From positions 62,001-126,000 of the forward strand of contig JACNKX010000039.1 of NCBI GenBank assembly GCA_014381825.1: DNA of 64,000 nt, given 5' to 3'. The position numbers and the translations under genes were made by a program. Below, piece after piece: positions 19,713 through 29,946 of this stretch; the first letter of the stretch is position 1; every line of letters starts with the position of its first letter. Below the pieces are notes generated by a model. That model was given only the letters and a program-made list of their open reading frames with translations. It searched no databases and was not told the origin of the DNA. The stretch is from Planctomycetota bacterium. Its GTDB lineage: Bacteria; Planctomycetota; Planctomycetia; Pirellulales; Pirellulaceae.

Positions 19713-20402
19713 TTACACTTCCGTTCGAAAGCGATACCCTACGCTTCGGACGGTTTCTATCGCCCCAAACCGATTGCCCAGTTTTTGACGCAGGGACCGG
19801 ATGTGGACATCAATCGTCCGCTCAAACGAAGGTGCGTCTTCCCCACGACAACGGTCCATGAGTTCATTCCGCGTGAAGGCACGGCCTGGCTGTCGAGCCA
19901 GGGTCCAGAGCAATTGAAATTCGGTTGGCGTGAGTTGTAACTCCCTTCCGTCCGCCTTAGCAGTATGATTTAGGCGATCGACCTCGATTCCATCGGTGGC
20001 AACGATGTCACTGCTTTGTTCTGCCGCGGTCGAACGGCGTAACAAGGCCTTGACGCGATGGATTAACGGTTTGAGCCTGAACGGCTTGTTTACGTAATCG
20101 TCGGCCCCCATGCTGAATCCGACGATCTCATCGACCTCTTCGCTCTTGGCCGTCAACATCAAGATGCGAATACCAAGCGTTCTGGGATCGCTGCGTAACC
20201 GTCGGCAAACGTCTAAGCCGTCGATAACCGGCAGCATGAGGTCGAGGATTACTAAGTCTGGCAACGCTGTCTGAGCGAGCCGTAACCCCTCCTGACCATC
20301 GGTGGCCACGACGATCTCGAAGCCCTCTTTGGCAAGGTTGTAGGTGAGCACCTCGACGAGCGATGGCTCGTCTTCAATGATCAGGATTGTTTGTTTTGCC
20401 AT
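19713..20402 (-). CDS. phoB: Phosphate regulon response regulator PhoB
   Basis: A 229-residue OmpR-family regulator. The receiver domain has the acidic pocket E10-D11, the phosphoacceptor D54 in VILDLMLP, the Thr in MLTAKS and the Lys in VNKPFR. The C-terminal winged helix has LTPTEFQLLWTLARQPG and RTIDVHIRSLRQKLG. It lies at the end of a minus-strand set with phoU and pstB-A-C-S, and phoR is the first gene of that set, so it is assigned as the phosphate-starvation regulator. It is 15 nt downstream of phoU. Confidence 0.93.
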   Translation of the reverse strand: MAKQTILIIEDEPSLVEVLTYNLAKEGFEIVVATDGQEGLRLAQTALPDLVILDLMLPVIDGLDVCRRLRSDPRTLGIRILMLTAKSEEVDEIVGFSMGADDYVNKPFRLKPLIHRVKALLRRSTAAEQSSDIVATDGIEVDRLNHTAKADGRELQLTPTEFQLLWTLARQPGRAFTRNELMDRCRGEDAPSFERTIDVHIRSLRQKLGNRFGAIETVRSVGYRFRTEV

Positions 20403-20417
20403 GAATTCGAATTGTCA

Positions 20418-21074
20418 TTATATAGATCGATGCCTGATGATTTCTGCTTCCACGAGATACACGACGTCCTCCGCGATGTTTGTTGCATGGTCGGCGACGC
20501 GTTCGATATGTCTCGAGGCTGAAAACAGATGCATCGATGCTTCGACCAACTCGGGAGAACGTTTCATCGTGTGGACTAGTTCCTCGATAATCTCCCGATT
20601 TAGCTCGTCGACGGCATCGTCCTTGGCGCACACTTTTCGAGCCATCCCACTGTCGAGCGCAACATAGGCATCAATAACGCAGTGCAGCATTTCGAGCGCG
20701 ATCTTCGCCATTTCCTTTAGCTTGTCGAGCACGGCGATTTCCTTTCCTGGTACCAACCCACAGGCACGCTCCGCGATGTGTACTCCTAAATCAGCAACGC
20801 GCTCCAGCTCACTGGTGATCTTCATGACAGTTGCGATACGTCGCAAGTCGATAGCCACCGGTTGGTGTAACGCGAGTATCTTTAGACATTCTTCTTCAAT
20901 TTGCACATCCCAGCGATCGATTTCATCGTCCTGCTTGGCTAACTCTCGCGCAAACGCTTCGCTTGGATTTGCCAGTCCGTCCACGGCCTTGTGGATCATT
21001 TCTTCAACCATCGCACACATCGAGAGCAAGTTTCGATGCAATGTGTCGAGGTCGCGGTTGAGGTGTTTGGACAT
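20418..21074 (-). CDS. phoU: Phosphate signalling protein PhoU
   Basis: A 218-residue all-helical protein made of two PhoU repeats. Metal-binding E/DxxxD-type motifs are visible (DDEIDRWDVQIEEE in repeat 1, DDAVDELNREIIEE in repeat 2). PhoU links the Pst transporter to the PhoR kinase and keeps PhoB inactive when phosphate is plentiful. It lies between pstB and phoB on the same strand with a 28-nt gap to pstB, the standard position for this gene. Confidence 0.95.
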   Translation of the reverse strand: MSKHLNRDLDTLHRNLLSMCAMVEEMIHKAVDGLANPSEAFARELAKQDDEIDRWDVQIEEECLKILALHQPVAIDLRRIATVMKITSELERVADLGVHIAERACGLVPGKEIAVLDKLKEMAKIALEMLHCVIDAYVALDSGMARKVCAKDDAVDELNREIIEELVHTMKRSPELVEASMHLFSASRHIERVADHATNIAEDVVYLVEAEIIRHRSI

Positions 21075-21102
21075 CGTTGGTCTGCTTTAGTTGATCGGAA
21101 AA

Positions 21103-21945
21103 CTACCCGAAGCGGCCAGTGATATAGTCCTCAGTTTGTTTCTCGCGTGGCTTTGTGAACAACTGCTTCGTGTCGTCCATTTCGATCAGGCGTCCTTCGT
21201 AGAAAAACGCCGTCCGGTCACTGATGCGGGCGGCCTGCTGCATGTTATGCGTGACGATGACGATCGTGTAGTTCTGCTTCAGTTCGAAGACCAGGTCTTC
21301 GATTTTCGCAGTCGAAGCGGGATCGAGCGCCGAGGCAGGCTCGTCCATTAACAGCACTTCCGGATCGGTCGCCAGCGCCCTGGCAATGCAAAGTCGTTGT
21401 TGCTGACCACCGGAAAGTGCAAGTGCCGATTCATGCAGACGGTCCTTCACTTCGTCCCACAACGCGGCCCGTTTCAACGATCGTTCCACAATGCCGGCCA
21501 ATTTCTTCTTGCCGCGAGTCCCGGCAACCTTTGGCCCGTAGGAGACGTTTTCGAATATCGATTTCGGAAATGGGTTCGACTTTTGAAAGACCATTCCCAC
21601 TCGCATCCGCAATGCGACGACATCGACTTCGCGTGCGAAGACGTCGTTTCCTTCGAGCCACACTTGGCCAGTGTGCCGCGTATCCTCGATGAGGTCATTC
21701 ATGCGGTTGAGCGTTCGCAGAAACGTACTCTTGCCACAGCCCGAGGGACCGATCAATGCGGTGACTGCTCGTTCCTGTACCGTCAGCGAAACATCGAACA
21801 GGGCTTGGTTCGCACCGTAGAAGAAGGACAGATTTCGAGCCTCGATCTTCGCGACCACTGGGTCCAAATCGCGAGTACAAACCTTGACGTCACGGCTTAG
21901 CCGATGTTGTGTAGGTTCTGGCATGGCTTTCAATTCTGTCGTCAT
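21103..21945 (-). CDS. pstB: Phosphate ABC transporter ATP-binding protein PstB
   Basis: The cytoplasmic ATPase of the high-affinity phosphate importer. Visible are Walker [10 protein letters not shown], the Q-loop [10 protein letters not shown], the ABC signature LSGGQQQRL and Walker [14 protein letters not shown], then a His-switch VTHNMQQ. PstB-specific features include LNRMNDLI after Walker A. I choose the ATG at 21945; an in-frame TTG at 21978 would add 11 residues, and no clear ribosome binding site settles it. It starts ~40 nt after the pstA stop. Confidence 0.95.
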   Translation of the reverse strand: MTTELKAMPEPTQHRLSRDVKVCTRDLDPVVAKIEARNLSFFYGANQALFDVSLTVQERAVTALIGPSGCGKSTFLRTLNRMNDLIEDTRHTGQVWLEGNDVFAREVDVVALRMRVGMVFQKSNPFPKSIFENVSYGPKVAGTRGKKKLAGIVERSLKRAALWDEVKDRLHESALALSGGQQQRLCIARALATDPEVLLMDEPASALDPASTAKIEDLVFELKQNYTIVIVTHNMQQAARISDRTAFFYEGRLIEMDDTKQLFTKPREKQTEDYITGRFG

Positions 21946-21985
21946 GATGATTGACCGTCGATACAGACAGTTGTTCAAAGTTAGA

Positions 21986-22987
21986 CTACCAGCGAATCCG
22001 TTTCTGGAACTTATGACGCATTAAGATGGCTGCCGCGTTCATGACCAGCAGAGCCACTAGTAGCACGATAATACCAGCAGCGGCCACGTGCTGGTATTCG
22101 GTCTTGGGACGCGAAACCCAGTTGAACACTTGGATTGGAAGGGCGGTAAAGGTGTCGAACGGTGCCTCGACGATTCCGTCTGGATTTGTAAACACATCGA
22201 CCGGGCTGGAAATATCGCCAGGTGTAAAGGCGACGTAAGTCAGAGCACCGATCATCACCAACGGTGCCGTCTCGCCGATCGCGCGCGAGATGGCGAGAAT
22301 TACGCCAGTTAAGATGCCAGGCATCGCGACTGGCAGCACCTGATCTCGAGTTGTTTGCCACTGAGTTGCTCCGAGCGCATACGATGCTTGTCGAATTGAT
22401 GCCGGAACTGCTCTCAAAGCTTCCTGAGCGGCGACAATCACTACGGGAAGAATCAACAACGAAAGGGTTAGCGCGGCGGAGATAACCGTTCGACCCAATG
22501 GGAGCGGGATCTGCAAGTTAGCGAATATCAAAGGAACCTCGACGACTTTCGGTTGCGATCCGAACAGCCCGAACATCCGCACGAAAACCGTCAACCCCAG
22601 GATGCCGTACACGATGGACGGCACACCGGCCAAGTTCGATAGGTTGACCTGAATCAACCGTCTCAGCCATGTGTCGCTCGAGTACTCCTCGAGGTACAGC
22701 GCTGCCCCAACGCCTGCAGGAACGGAGAACAGGGTCGTAAACAGAATCAGCCATAAACTGCCCCACAGTCCGGCCAGGATTCCCGCTTGCTCAGGATGTC
22801 GTGAATCGAAGCTGGTCAAAAAACTCCAGTTCAACCACCCAACGGCCTGCCAAAGGACGCCGCACAGTAGAACAATCAGCACGCCAATGCCTAACCAAGT
22901 AGACAACATGCAGGCCGTACCAAATACTCGTCCCAGACGATGTCGAGCAGCCAAGTGAGTTCGGAGAGCAAGGTCGAGATCGTTCAT
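21986..22987 (-). CDS. pstA: Phosphate ABC transporter permease PstA
   Basis: A 333-residue inner-membrane permease with about six membrane helices and the inner-membrane signature [21 protein letters not shown]-type loop that docks PstB (EAA motif). Its ATG overlaps the pstC stop by 4 nt (ATGA), so translation is probably coupled. AGGT lies ~8 nt upstream. Together with PstC it forms the phosphate channel. Confidence 0.95.
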   Translation of the reverse strand: MNDLDLALRTHLAARHRLGRVFGTACMLSTWLGIGVLIVLLCGVLWQAVGWLNWSFLTSFDSRHPEQAGILAGLWGSLWLILFTTLFSVPAGVGAALYLEEYSSDTWLRRLIQVNLSNLAGVPSIVYGILGLTVFVRMFGLFGSQPKVVEVPLIFANLQIPLPLGRTVISAALTLSLLILPVVIVAAQEALRAVPASIRQASYALGATQWQTTRDQVLPVAMPGILTGVILAISRAIGETAPLVMIGALTYVAFTPGDISSPVDVFTNPDGIVEAPFDTFTALPIQVFNWVSRPKTEYQHVAAAGIIVLLVALLVMNAAAILMRHKFQKRIRW

Positions 22988-23973
22988 TCGTAGACCTCGC
23001 GATATCGCCGTAGTATGAATTGCGAAAGAATATTCATGGCGAGCGTAATGCAGAACAGTGTCAAAGCGATGGCGTATAGGCTCTTGTATCCAACGCTGCC
23101 GGCCGGCGTGTCACCCAGGCTGACGTTGACGATATAAGAAGTCATTGTTTGAACGCTGCGAAACGGATTCAGCGTCATCGCTGGAGTCATTCCCGCGGCG
23201 ATTGTCACCGCCATCGTTTCGCCCACCGCACGCGAGACCGCCAGTAAGAACGATGCCACAATACCCGAGGATGCTGCGGGTAGTACGACCTTGACGGAGA
23301 CGTCGAATTTCGTCGATCCTAGCGCATAGCCCGCCTCACGCAGGCCTCGCGGAACAGCTCGCAGCGCGTCTTCGCTCAGCGACGACACCATCGGAAGGAT
23401 CATGATTCCCACGACGATTCCCGCACTGGCCGCATTAAAGACGTCGACTTCGAACCCTAGCAAATCCCGAAGAATTGGCCTGAGTAAGAAGGGCGTGACG
23501 AAGATCAACGCGAAATAGCCGTAAACAACAGTGGGAATCCCCGCCAGAATTTCGAGGGTTGGTTTGATGAACGTACGGGCGCGCGGTGTTGCGTATTCAT
23601 TCAAATAGAGGGCACTTGCCAGACCGAGTGGCAACGCGATCAGCGCTGCAATACCGGCAATGAGAAATGTCCCCGCCAGCAACGGCAACACGCCAAAATG
23701 CTGGTCAGCAAATTGCGGCGTCCAGCGAGTTTCCGTGAAGAACTCCTTGACGGAAACTTCCTGAAAGAAAGCGGTGTTCGGCCCGATCGATACAACCGCT
23801 TCAGTAACGAGTACGAAGATGATGCCAACGGTTGTGGCAACAGACAGAAGGGCGCACAGGAAGAGCGTAAACTGAATCGCCTGTTCCTTAACTCGTGTCG
23901 CGGTAAAGCGACGAACAAGTAGGTTCGGAACCCTGTTAGCGGCGGGTTTAGTCACAGTCTCTGCCAAAGTCAC
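22984..23973 (-). CDS. pstC: Phosphate ABC transporter permease PstC
   Basis: The partner permease, with about six membrane helices, the EAA-type loop [19 protein letters not shown] and [13 protein letters not shown] place the start at the GTG at 23973: it has a strong GGGAG six nt upstream and begins 19 nt after the pstS stop. A frame open to 24069 would overlap pstS by ~77 nt and has no ribosome binding site. The product is 329 residues. Its stop overlaps pstA (ATGA). Confidence 0.92.
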   Translation of the reverse strand: MTLAETVTKPAANRVPNLLVRRFTATRVKEQAIQFTLFLCALLSVATTVGIIFVLVTEAVVSIGPNTAFFQEVSVKEFFTETRWTPQFADQHFGVLPLLAGTFLIAGIAALIALPLGLASALYLNEYATPRARTFIKPTLEILAGIPTVVYGYFALIFVTPFLLRPILRDLLGFEVDVFNAASAGIVVGIMILPMVSSLSEDALRAVPRGLREAGYALGSTKFDVSVKVVLPAASSGIVASFLLAVSRAVGETMAVTIAAGMTPAMTLNPFRSVQTMTSYIVNVSLGDTPAGSVGYKSLYAIALTLFCITLAMNILSQFILRRYREVYE

Positions 23974-23992
23974 GAATTGCTCCCTTGCCAAA

Positions 23993-24988
23993 TTACTCGC
24001 CATTCTCGGTCTCAGATCCACCAAACGCGTCTTTGAACGCTTGTAGCGTTTCCGTGACCAGCGATTCACTCAGGCGAACGTAACCAACTTCGCTGATCAG
24101 ATCTTGACCTTGCTGGAGGTAATACTCCAGGTAAGCGGCCACCTCCGGCTTGTTTAGCGAAGCCTTATTGACGTACAGGAAGAGCGGTCGCGACAGCGGA
24201 ACGTATTCGCCAGCTTCAATCGTTTCATCAGTCGGCTTGACGCAGGTAGTGCTGTCCGGGCCCGCCGCGACGCCAACGATCTCCAACTTGTCCTGGTTCT
24301 CCTTGTAGTACGCGTAGCCGAAATACCCCAGAGAATACTTGTCGCCTGCAACGCCGCGAACCAAGACGTTGTCGTCGGCGCTAGGAGTGTAATCCGATCG
24401 GCTTGCTCCTCCTTCACCACAAATGGCTTCTGTAAAGTAATCAAAGGTGCCCGAATCGGTATCAGGTCCGTAAAGCCGAATCTTCTCTTGCGGCCATTCC
24501 GGATTCACGTCGCTCCAGTTGATGATCTCGCTGTCCGGCTTCCAAATTGAGTTCAGCTGCGCGACTGTCAGACACTTGCACCAATCGTTCTCTGGGTTAA
24601 CGATCACCGAAAGGCCGTCGATGGCAATTTTCATTTCCAAGTATTCGATGTTGTTATCTCTGCAAGCATCGATTTCCTGCTGCTTGATCGGTCGAGAGGC
24701 GTCGTTGATGTCGGTTTCGCCTGACACGAATTTCTTGAAGCCGCCACCAGTTCCTGATGTCCCAACAACGACCTTGACGTCCGAATGCTGTTTCTGGAAT
24801 TCTTCGGCGACCGCTTGAGAGATCGGAAAGACAGTGCTCGACCCGTCAATGGTGACCGTGCCGCTGAGCCCGCCGCTGATTTCGGCTAACGAGCTGCTAC
24901 TGCCCGATCCAACGTCTTTGACCGTACAACCACCCAGAATCAAACTTCCGACTCCAATTACTTGGGCCAACTTCGACATACTTCTCAT
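23993..24988 (-). CDS. pstS: Phosphate-binding lipoprotein PstS
   Basis: The extracytoplasmic phosphate receptor. The N-terminus has a short signal ending in the lipobox LGGC, so the mature protein is a lipoprotein. The mature part begins with [21 protein letters not shown] and has [12 protein letters not shown], matching the phosphate-binding loops of the PstS family, plus [12 protein letters not shown]. It is 331 residues long. It leads the pstSCAB-phoU-phoB run; phoR ends 183 nt upstream, leaving room for its own promoter. Confidence 0.95.
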   Translation of the reverse strand: MRSMSKLAQVIGVGSLILGGCTVKDVGSGSSSSLAEISGGLSGTVTIDGSSTVFPISQAVAEEFQKQHSDVKVVVGTSGTGGGFKKFVSGETDINDASRPIKQQEIDACRDNNIEYLEMKIAIDGLSVIVNPENDWCKCLTVAQLNSIWKPDSEIINWSDVNPEWPQEKIRLYGPDTDSGTFDYFTEAICGEGGASRSDYTPSADDNVLVRGVAGDKYSLGYFGYAYYKENQDKLEIVGVAAGPDSTTCVKPTDETIEAGEYVPLSRPLFLYVNKASLNKPEVAAYLEYYLQQGQDLISEVGYVRLSESLVTETLQAFKDAFGGSETENGE

Positions 24989-25171
24989 TCGACTTACCCT
25001 TTGTGTTGCAAACGGGAGCGATCCTTGCTTTCCGAACGCAAATGTAAATCTGAATTGTGAAGAAGCACCTTGGTGGAATGTTAAGGTTTAATGAATGGCA
25101 TGTGGCGGCACCCGCATACGAGTGAGGCCGAACTAAATCCAGGATCTTGGGTTAATTCTCACTTCACCCAC
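24989..25171 (-). promoter_or_regulatory. pstS upstream region, candidate Pho-regulated promoter
   Basis: This 183-nt gap separates phoR from pstS on the same strand. On the minus strand near 25077-25093 it contains CATTAAACCTTAACATT, an AT-rich stretch with two TTAA-type half-sites, loosely like PhoP/PhoB direct-repeat boxes. The match is weak and the planctomycete consensus is not known to me, so this is a candidate only. Confidence 0.3.
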
Positions 25172-26998
25172 TTAAGCCAGCGGCAAACGAACTGTTAACG
25201 TACTGCCCTTGCCTAGTTGACTGGCTACCTCGACGCTTCCACCGAATTCGATCGCGAGATGCTTGACAATGGAGAGCCCCAAACCAGTACCGCCGAGTTC
25301 ACGTGAACGTGCTTTATCAACCCGATAGAATCGTCCGAAGATTAGCGATTGATGTTCGGACGCGATCCCAACGCCCGTGTCCATGACTTCAACCAATGCC
25401 ATGGAATCTTTTTCACACCATCGAATTTCTACGTGCCCTCCCGCAGCAGTGTAGTTGATCGCGTTTTCGACAAGGTTGTTGAGAATCGTGCAAAGCCCCT
25501 CCGCATCAGCGTGGACACTGATCGCCGATTGTGGTGGTTGAGTCGTGAGTGTGAGTTGCTTGGACTTGGCGATGCCGGCCAACTCATCGACACACGTAGC
25601 GACCACTTCACTAAGCAGAACGGGAGCCAGTACGAACGTATCTTCGTGTGATTCGATTCGCCCCAGTCGCAATAGGTCGAGGATCAGGGCGTGCAGCCGA
25701 TGGGCCTGCTCTTCGATACGCATAAGAAACTTACGATTGTGCGCCGAATCCTTGATTGCCCCTTCGAGGAGCGTCTCTGTATAAGCCTGAATCGAAGCCA
25801 ACGGTGTCTTGAGTTCATGTGAGACGTTCGAGACGAACTGTTGTCGGATATTCTCCAAGCGTCTTAGTTCGGTCACGTCGTGCAAAACCAAGATAACACC
25901 CGGACAAGGCTCGCCGGGTAGACGCGTCGCCGAGAGCTCGACAGTGGACTGAGATCTGGGCAATTCCAACTCGACCCGTTCGTGTGCCCTAGAAGCCAGC
26001 ACATCTTGAACGACTTTGTGAATCGTCGGGTTTCGCACCGTTTCCCAAATCGGAACGCCGACGACGTCCGTCTTGGCAAACTCGAGGAGCAAGTGCGCGA
26101 CTCGATTAACAAACAGAATTCGTTCGTCTCCATCGACAGCAAGGACCCCCTCCCCCATGCCCCCTAAAACGGCTTCGAGTCGCTCGCTATTCTCGGCGAA
26201 TTCTCTCGCCTTTCCATCGAGCTCTTCGATGCGACACGAAAGCTGACGGCTCATCAAGTTAAATGACTCAGCGAGCGTTCCCAATTCATCCCGACTTCGG
26301 ACGTCAACCTCTTGATGGATATCACCGCTGGCGATCGATTTCGCAGCTTGGGTCAGTTTTTCAAGCGGTCGAATGATACGACCGACGATAATGTAGGTAA
26401 AAGTGAGAGCGACGAGGCTAACCAGGATCGCAGTTACCAGAATCAACCGCTGCACAGACGTCACCTGGGCACGGACTGATTCTAGTGGCATCGCGACACG
26501 AACGAAGCCTGCAGGAGTCTCTCGTTCACCCACCCGCAACGCAACATACATCATGGGAATTCCGAGCGTTGGACTCGGTCGCTGAGAGACGCCAAACTCG
26601 TACGTTCTGGCCTGCAACAATTCTTCTCGGTTTCGATGGTTTTCCATCAGTATCGGGTCTTCAACAGAATCGCCGATTACGGTCCCGTCTTCGGCTACCA
26701 GCGTCATTCTCGTGCCCGTCTGTTCACCAAGTTGCTGCAGTGTGGCCTGTAAGTCAGCCCGCGGACCGTTCTGAAAAACGCCAGCCATGTCGTGGCGTAG
26801 CAGCACCGCTGAATCACGCAACCGCTGCTTAACACGTTCGACGACAAGGTCTTGTTGTCGACTAGAAAGAATCGCCACGAGTGCCGTTGCCGCAAAAAGC
26901 GTCAGCGCGGAATACGCAACGAAGATCTTCCAAAACAGGCGTGACGATACCAAATCCAAACTCCACCATCGAAAGTACTGTAACAGTACATGATTCAA
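25172..26998 (-). CDS. phoR: Phosphate regulon sensor histidine kinase PhoR
   Basis: A membrane-bound kinase of ~608 residues. It shows an N-terminal membrane helix (near residues 20-45), an extracytoplasmic sensor part, a second helix (~185-205) followed by a HAMP domain, a PAS-like domain (GMGEGVLAVDGDERILFVN), then HisKA with SHELKTPL (phosphoacceptor H394) and HATPase with NLVENAINYT, DTGVGI and GTGLGLSIVKH. The domain order and its position upstream of pstS identify PhoR. The start used is a TTG with no evident ribosome binding site; the true start could be up to ~15 codons downstream. Confidence 0.9.
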   Translation of the reverse strand: MNHVLLQYFRWWSLDLVSSRLFWKIFVAYSALTLFAATALVAILSSRQQDLVVERVKQRLRDSAVLLRHDMAGVFQNGPRADLQATLQQLGEQTGTRMTLVAEDGTVIGDSVEDPILMENHRNREELLQARTYEFGVSQRPSPTLGIPMMYVALRVGERETPAGFVRVAMPLESVRAQVTSVQRLILVTAILVSLVALTFTYIIVGRIIRPLEKLTQAAKSIASGDIHQEVDVRSRDELGTLAESFNLMSRQLSCRIEELDGKAREFAENSERLEAVLGGMGEGVLAVDGDERILFVNRVAHLLLEFAKTDVVGVPIWETVRNPTIHKVVQDVLASRAHERVELELPRSQSTVELSATRLPGEPCPGVILVLHDVTELRRLENIRQQFVSNVSHELKTPLASIQAYTETLLEGAIKDSAHNRKFLMRIEEQAHRLHALILDLLRLGRIESHEDTFVLAPVLLSEVVATCVDELAGIAKSKQLTLTTQPPQSAISVHADAEGLCTILNNLVENAINYTAAGGHVEIRWCEKDSMALVEVMDTGVGIASEHQSLIFGRFYRVDKARSRELGGTGLGLSIVKHLAIEFGGSVEVASQLGKGSTLTVRLPLA

Positions 26999-27154
26999 CT
27001 CACGCTTGTCGTTTTAGCGGCTCATCGACTCGTAGGATAGAGAACGAATGACGGACGCATCTCCAGCCTGTCACGGAAGTCCACTAGAGTCCCGATCGCC
27101 GCAAGTGCCGAAGACTTGCTTCAATCCTTCGGTGCGAAGTCAGGGCAGAGCAAG

Positions 27155-28936
27155 CTACGCACCCTTCGCCCATTGCTTCAGCAGCTTCGCGCGAAGATGG
27201 TTGCCGTACGATTGGGGTGACTCATCCTCGGCGTATAACTCGCGAGCTTCATCGTATTTCCCTTGTGCCTCGTACGTCCGAGCAAGATTATAACGAGCAC
27301 CGGCGTTCCACGGCCCGTCTGGAGTCGCTTCGATCGTGCGTTCTCGAAGCCAAGTCGCAGCGGCTTCGTGATTACCCGATTCAAAGTGCGACAACCCGAG
27401 CCAGTACGTCGCATGTTGCTTCGCCTGGGTGGCGAGCATGTAACTGCTGGCAACACGCGTCTGCCAGACGAAGTCGCCTTCGTTCGTTCCACGAACGAGT
27501 CCCATCGCCTCTTGCACTTCTTTGCTCGTCGTAATTTGATCGATCGCTGCCGTAGGAACTCGAGCCTGCATGTAGCAACCCTTGGCCCCTTCTCTGCCTT
27601 CCACTTGTCTTTCGAACTGACCTTGCAGGTGAAGCTGCCTTCCCTGAGTTAGCGGTCCCCGGGTCTGGAAGATGCCGACCGCTTGGTAATATCCGGCTGC
27701 CACTTCGCGATTCGTTGAAATCAGCTTTTTCATCGCGGCTTGAAACCAAATCGTCTCGAATGGAACGGACCACATCACCGCATTCGTGATGCCGCGCAGC
27801 CCTTTCACGCGCTCGGCAATTTGTGCTGGTGCGACCGCGAGAATCGTCCGTTCGTCGCCAGCGAGATTGTCTTGCACGCGCCGCATCCGTTGCGACAAGT
27901 TCGCCGGCGCGACATCCAACAACGCGAGAAGTTCCTTCAAGTCTTTGTGTGCAAACCGATACGGCTGACCATCGACTTCAAGGGCGGCAATCAACTCGGG
28001 ACCGTCAAGAACTTCAGAGAGCGTTGCGATCCCGTCCCCATTCGGGCCTGGTATCGGCAGCCCCAACTCGCAATCGAATAGATAGAGTTCGCCGCCGACG
28101 ACAGCCGCCGTCAGCCATGCCCTGGGGCGTGGAGGGACCGTATTGCCCGGAAGCGCAAGATAGACAACATCGATGCCTTGCTGGCGAGCCAATTCGATGA
28201 AAATACGCGAACGTTGAAGCGCGTCGCCATATCCGTACTGCAAAATCTCCCAAGGTGGAAACCGATACCCAGGGCCAGGAATCGCAAGCTGAGGAGGTGG
28301 CACTCGCTTCGCGCGACTCTGCTCGCCTCCAGCGCTCGGGGCAACCGAATCATCGGGATAGGGGGGCGTCATTTGAAGCTGGATATTCCGAACGGTCCAA
28401 TCAAACAACCGCTCGGCGATCTCCAATTTTTCCCGTTCCAAATCACCCAACGTCGACTCTTTCCCGTCCAGCCAAGGCTTAAGTCGCGCTTCCGTCGGGA
28501 GCTTCGACACCCACGACGAGAGATCACGCAGCAACGTCGCTTCCTGCATCACGCGAACATCATCAATGCTGAATGTCCAATTGCCAACGTCGTCGAGCAG
28601 GTCACTGTCGCGAAATTCTCGTGGCAGCCGTGCGGTCATGGGGTCGGGTTCCCAAGCTGGGTCGTGTTCTTGCTTGGTCAACCAGCGATTCAAGTCATAC
28701 GCGATCTTAACAAGAGCTTGTTCACGGTCGAACTCACTGAGGCGATGTAAATCCTCCATCGCGCGAAGCAGCAACTCTTGCGTAGCGCTTATCGTAACTG
28801 CCGTCGTTGTCGGTCGTAATCGGGGCTTGCTAGAGGGCGAGCAACTAACCAGCGGCAGCGTCAAGCCGACGAGCAAGCAGCAAATGGACAACCGCCGGAA
28901 GCCCCTCCCATTTAAGATTTCGATCAAGGGATGCAT
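27155..28936 (-). CDS. Lipoprotein with transglutaminase-like region and C-terminal TPRs
   Basis: A ~593-residue lipoprotein: the signal peptide ends in a lipobox (LPLVSC). The central region (DALQRSRIFIELARQQGIDV, then YLFDCELGLPI) resembles transglutaminase-like/core domains, with an Asp-rich strand but no certain Cys nucleophile, so catalysis is doubtful. The C-terminus (ATYWLGLSHFESGNHEAAAT, then ARYNLARTYEAQGKYDEAR) is two or more TPR units. Its ATG overlaps the kdsA stop (TGATG), so it is translationally coupled to kdsA. It is probably an envelope protein; I do not know its specific function. Confidence 0.85.
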   Translation of the reverse strand: MHPLIEILNGRGFRRLSICCLLVGLTLPLVSCSPSSKPRLRPTTTAVTISATQELLLRAMEDLHRLSEFDREQALVKIAYDLNRWLTKQEHDPAWEPDPMTARLPREFRDSDLLDDVGNWTFSIDDVRVMQEATLLRDLSSWVSKLPTEARLKPWLDGKESTLGDLEREKLEIAERLFDWTVRNIQLQMTPPYPDDSVAPSAGGEQSRAKRVPPPQLAIPGPGYRFPPWEILQYGYGDALQRSRIFIELARQQGIDVVYLALPGNTVPPRPRAWLTAAVVGGELYLFDCELGLPIPGPNGDGIATLSEVLDGPELIAALEVDGQPYRFAHKDLKELLALLDVAPANLSQRMRRVQDNLAGDERTILAVAPAQIAERVKGLRGITNAVMWSVPFETIWFQAAMKKLISTNREVAAGYYQAVGIFQTRGPLTQGRQLHLQGQFERQVEGREGAKGCYMQARVPTAAIDQITTSKEVQEAMGLVRGTNEGDFVWQTRVASSYMLATQAKQHATYWLGLSHFESGNHEAAATWLRERTIEATPDGPWNAGARYNLARTYEAQGKYDEARELYAEDESPQSYGNHLRAKLLKQWAKGA

Positions 28937-29766
28937 CAACTGAGTGTCTCCACGGTTGCGCGAAGCTTGAGGAGTCGTTCGATCAACGGCTCAAAGTCAT
29001 CAAGCTGGATCATGTTGGGCCCGTCGCTGGGCGACGAGTCTGGGTCAGGATGTGTCTCAAAAAATAGGCCGTCTACTCCAACAGCAACGGCGGCACGAGC
29101 CAACGGCTCGATCATCGCTCGATTGCCACCAGTCGTCGCTCCCAAACCACCTGGCTCTTGAACGCTGTGCGTGGCGTCGAAGATGACAGGTGTTTCGAGT
29201 TCTTTCAGCTGGGGAATCGCACGCATGTCATTCACGAGCCGACCGTATCCGAAAAATGTGCCGCGTTCACACAACAATACGTTGCTACAACCCGAGGCAA
29301 CTAATTTGCCGACTACGTGTCGCATATCCCAGGGGGCGAGGAACTGGCCTTTCTTTACGTTGACTGCCTTTCCCGTACGTGCCGCCGCGACCAAAAGATC
29401 GGTCTGGCGGGCGAGAAACGCCGGGATTTGGAGCAAATCGCAGACTTCGCCGGCGGGCGCGGCTTGATGCGGCTCGTGAATGTCTGTCGTCACCGGCAGC
29501 CCCGTCGCTTCGCGAACCTTCTTAAGAATCGCGATCCCGGCATCAAGTCCCGGTCCGCGGAACGAATCGATACTCGTGCGATTCGCCTTGTCAAACGAAG
29601 CCTTGAACACGATCTGGACCTTCAATCGCTCTGCAATCTCCGCGAGTCGCTCGGCAATCGAAAGAGCGAGCGATTCAGTCTCTAGTACACAAGGACCGGC
29701 GATCAGAACTAGCGGATGTCCGTTCCCGCATCGATAAGGTCCGACCTGGGCAATGTTTTGAGGCAC
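28936..29766 (-). CDS. kdsA: 3-deoxy-8-phosphooctulonate (KDO-8-P) synthase
   Basis: It condenses PEP with arabinose-5-phosphate to KDO-8-phosphate, the committed step to the inner core of lipopolysaccharide. Signatures seen are [60 protein letters not shown] and FDATHSVQ. C26 in AGPC occupies the position of the metal-ligand Cys of the metal-dependent class (as in Aquifex), where the E. coli-type enzyme has Asn. The start is a GTG. It supports a Gram-negative-type outer membrane. It is followed by an overlapping lipoprotein gene. Confidence 0.96.
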   Translation of the reverse strand: MPQNIAQVGPYRCGNGHPLVLIAGPCVLETESLALSIAERLAEIAERLKVQIVFKASFDKANRTSIDSFRGPGLDAGIAILKKVREATGLPVTTDIHEPHQAAPAGEVCDLLQIPAFLARQTDLLVAAARTGKAVNVKKGQFLAPWDMRHVVGKLVASGCSNVLLCERGTFFGYGRLVNDMRAIPQLKELETPVIFDATHSVQEPGGLGATTGGNRAMIEPLARAAVAVGVDGLFFETHPDPDSSPSDGPNMIQLDDFEPLIERLLKLRATVETLS

Positions 29767-29946
29767 GGTAGAGCAACCCTAGTGAGCGAAGACGGGCGAA
29801 TCTTTACAAGTCGTATCATGATGATCGGTCGGATGTGCGATGTTGGCAAGCACATCCCAGACAGAGTGCATTTGCAGATCCCAAACGAGAGACACAGTTG
29901 AGGAAAATGACAAAGGTCGCTACCAGGTTTGCAGCTGATTAAACAG

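Noticed and set aside
28178-28750. A 190-codon plus-strand frame opposite the lipoprotein gene
   Set aside because: Antisense shadow; the opposite strand has a signal peptide, lipobox and TPRs.
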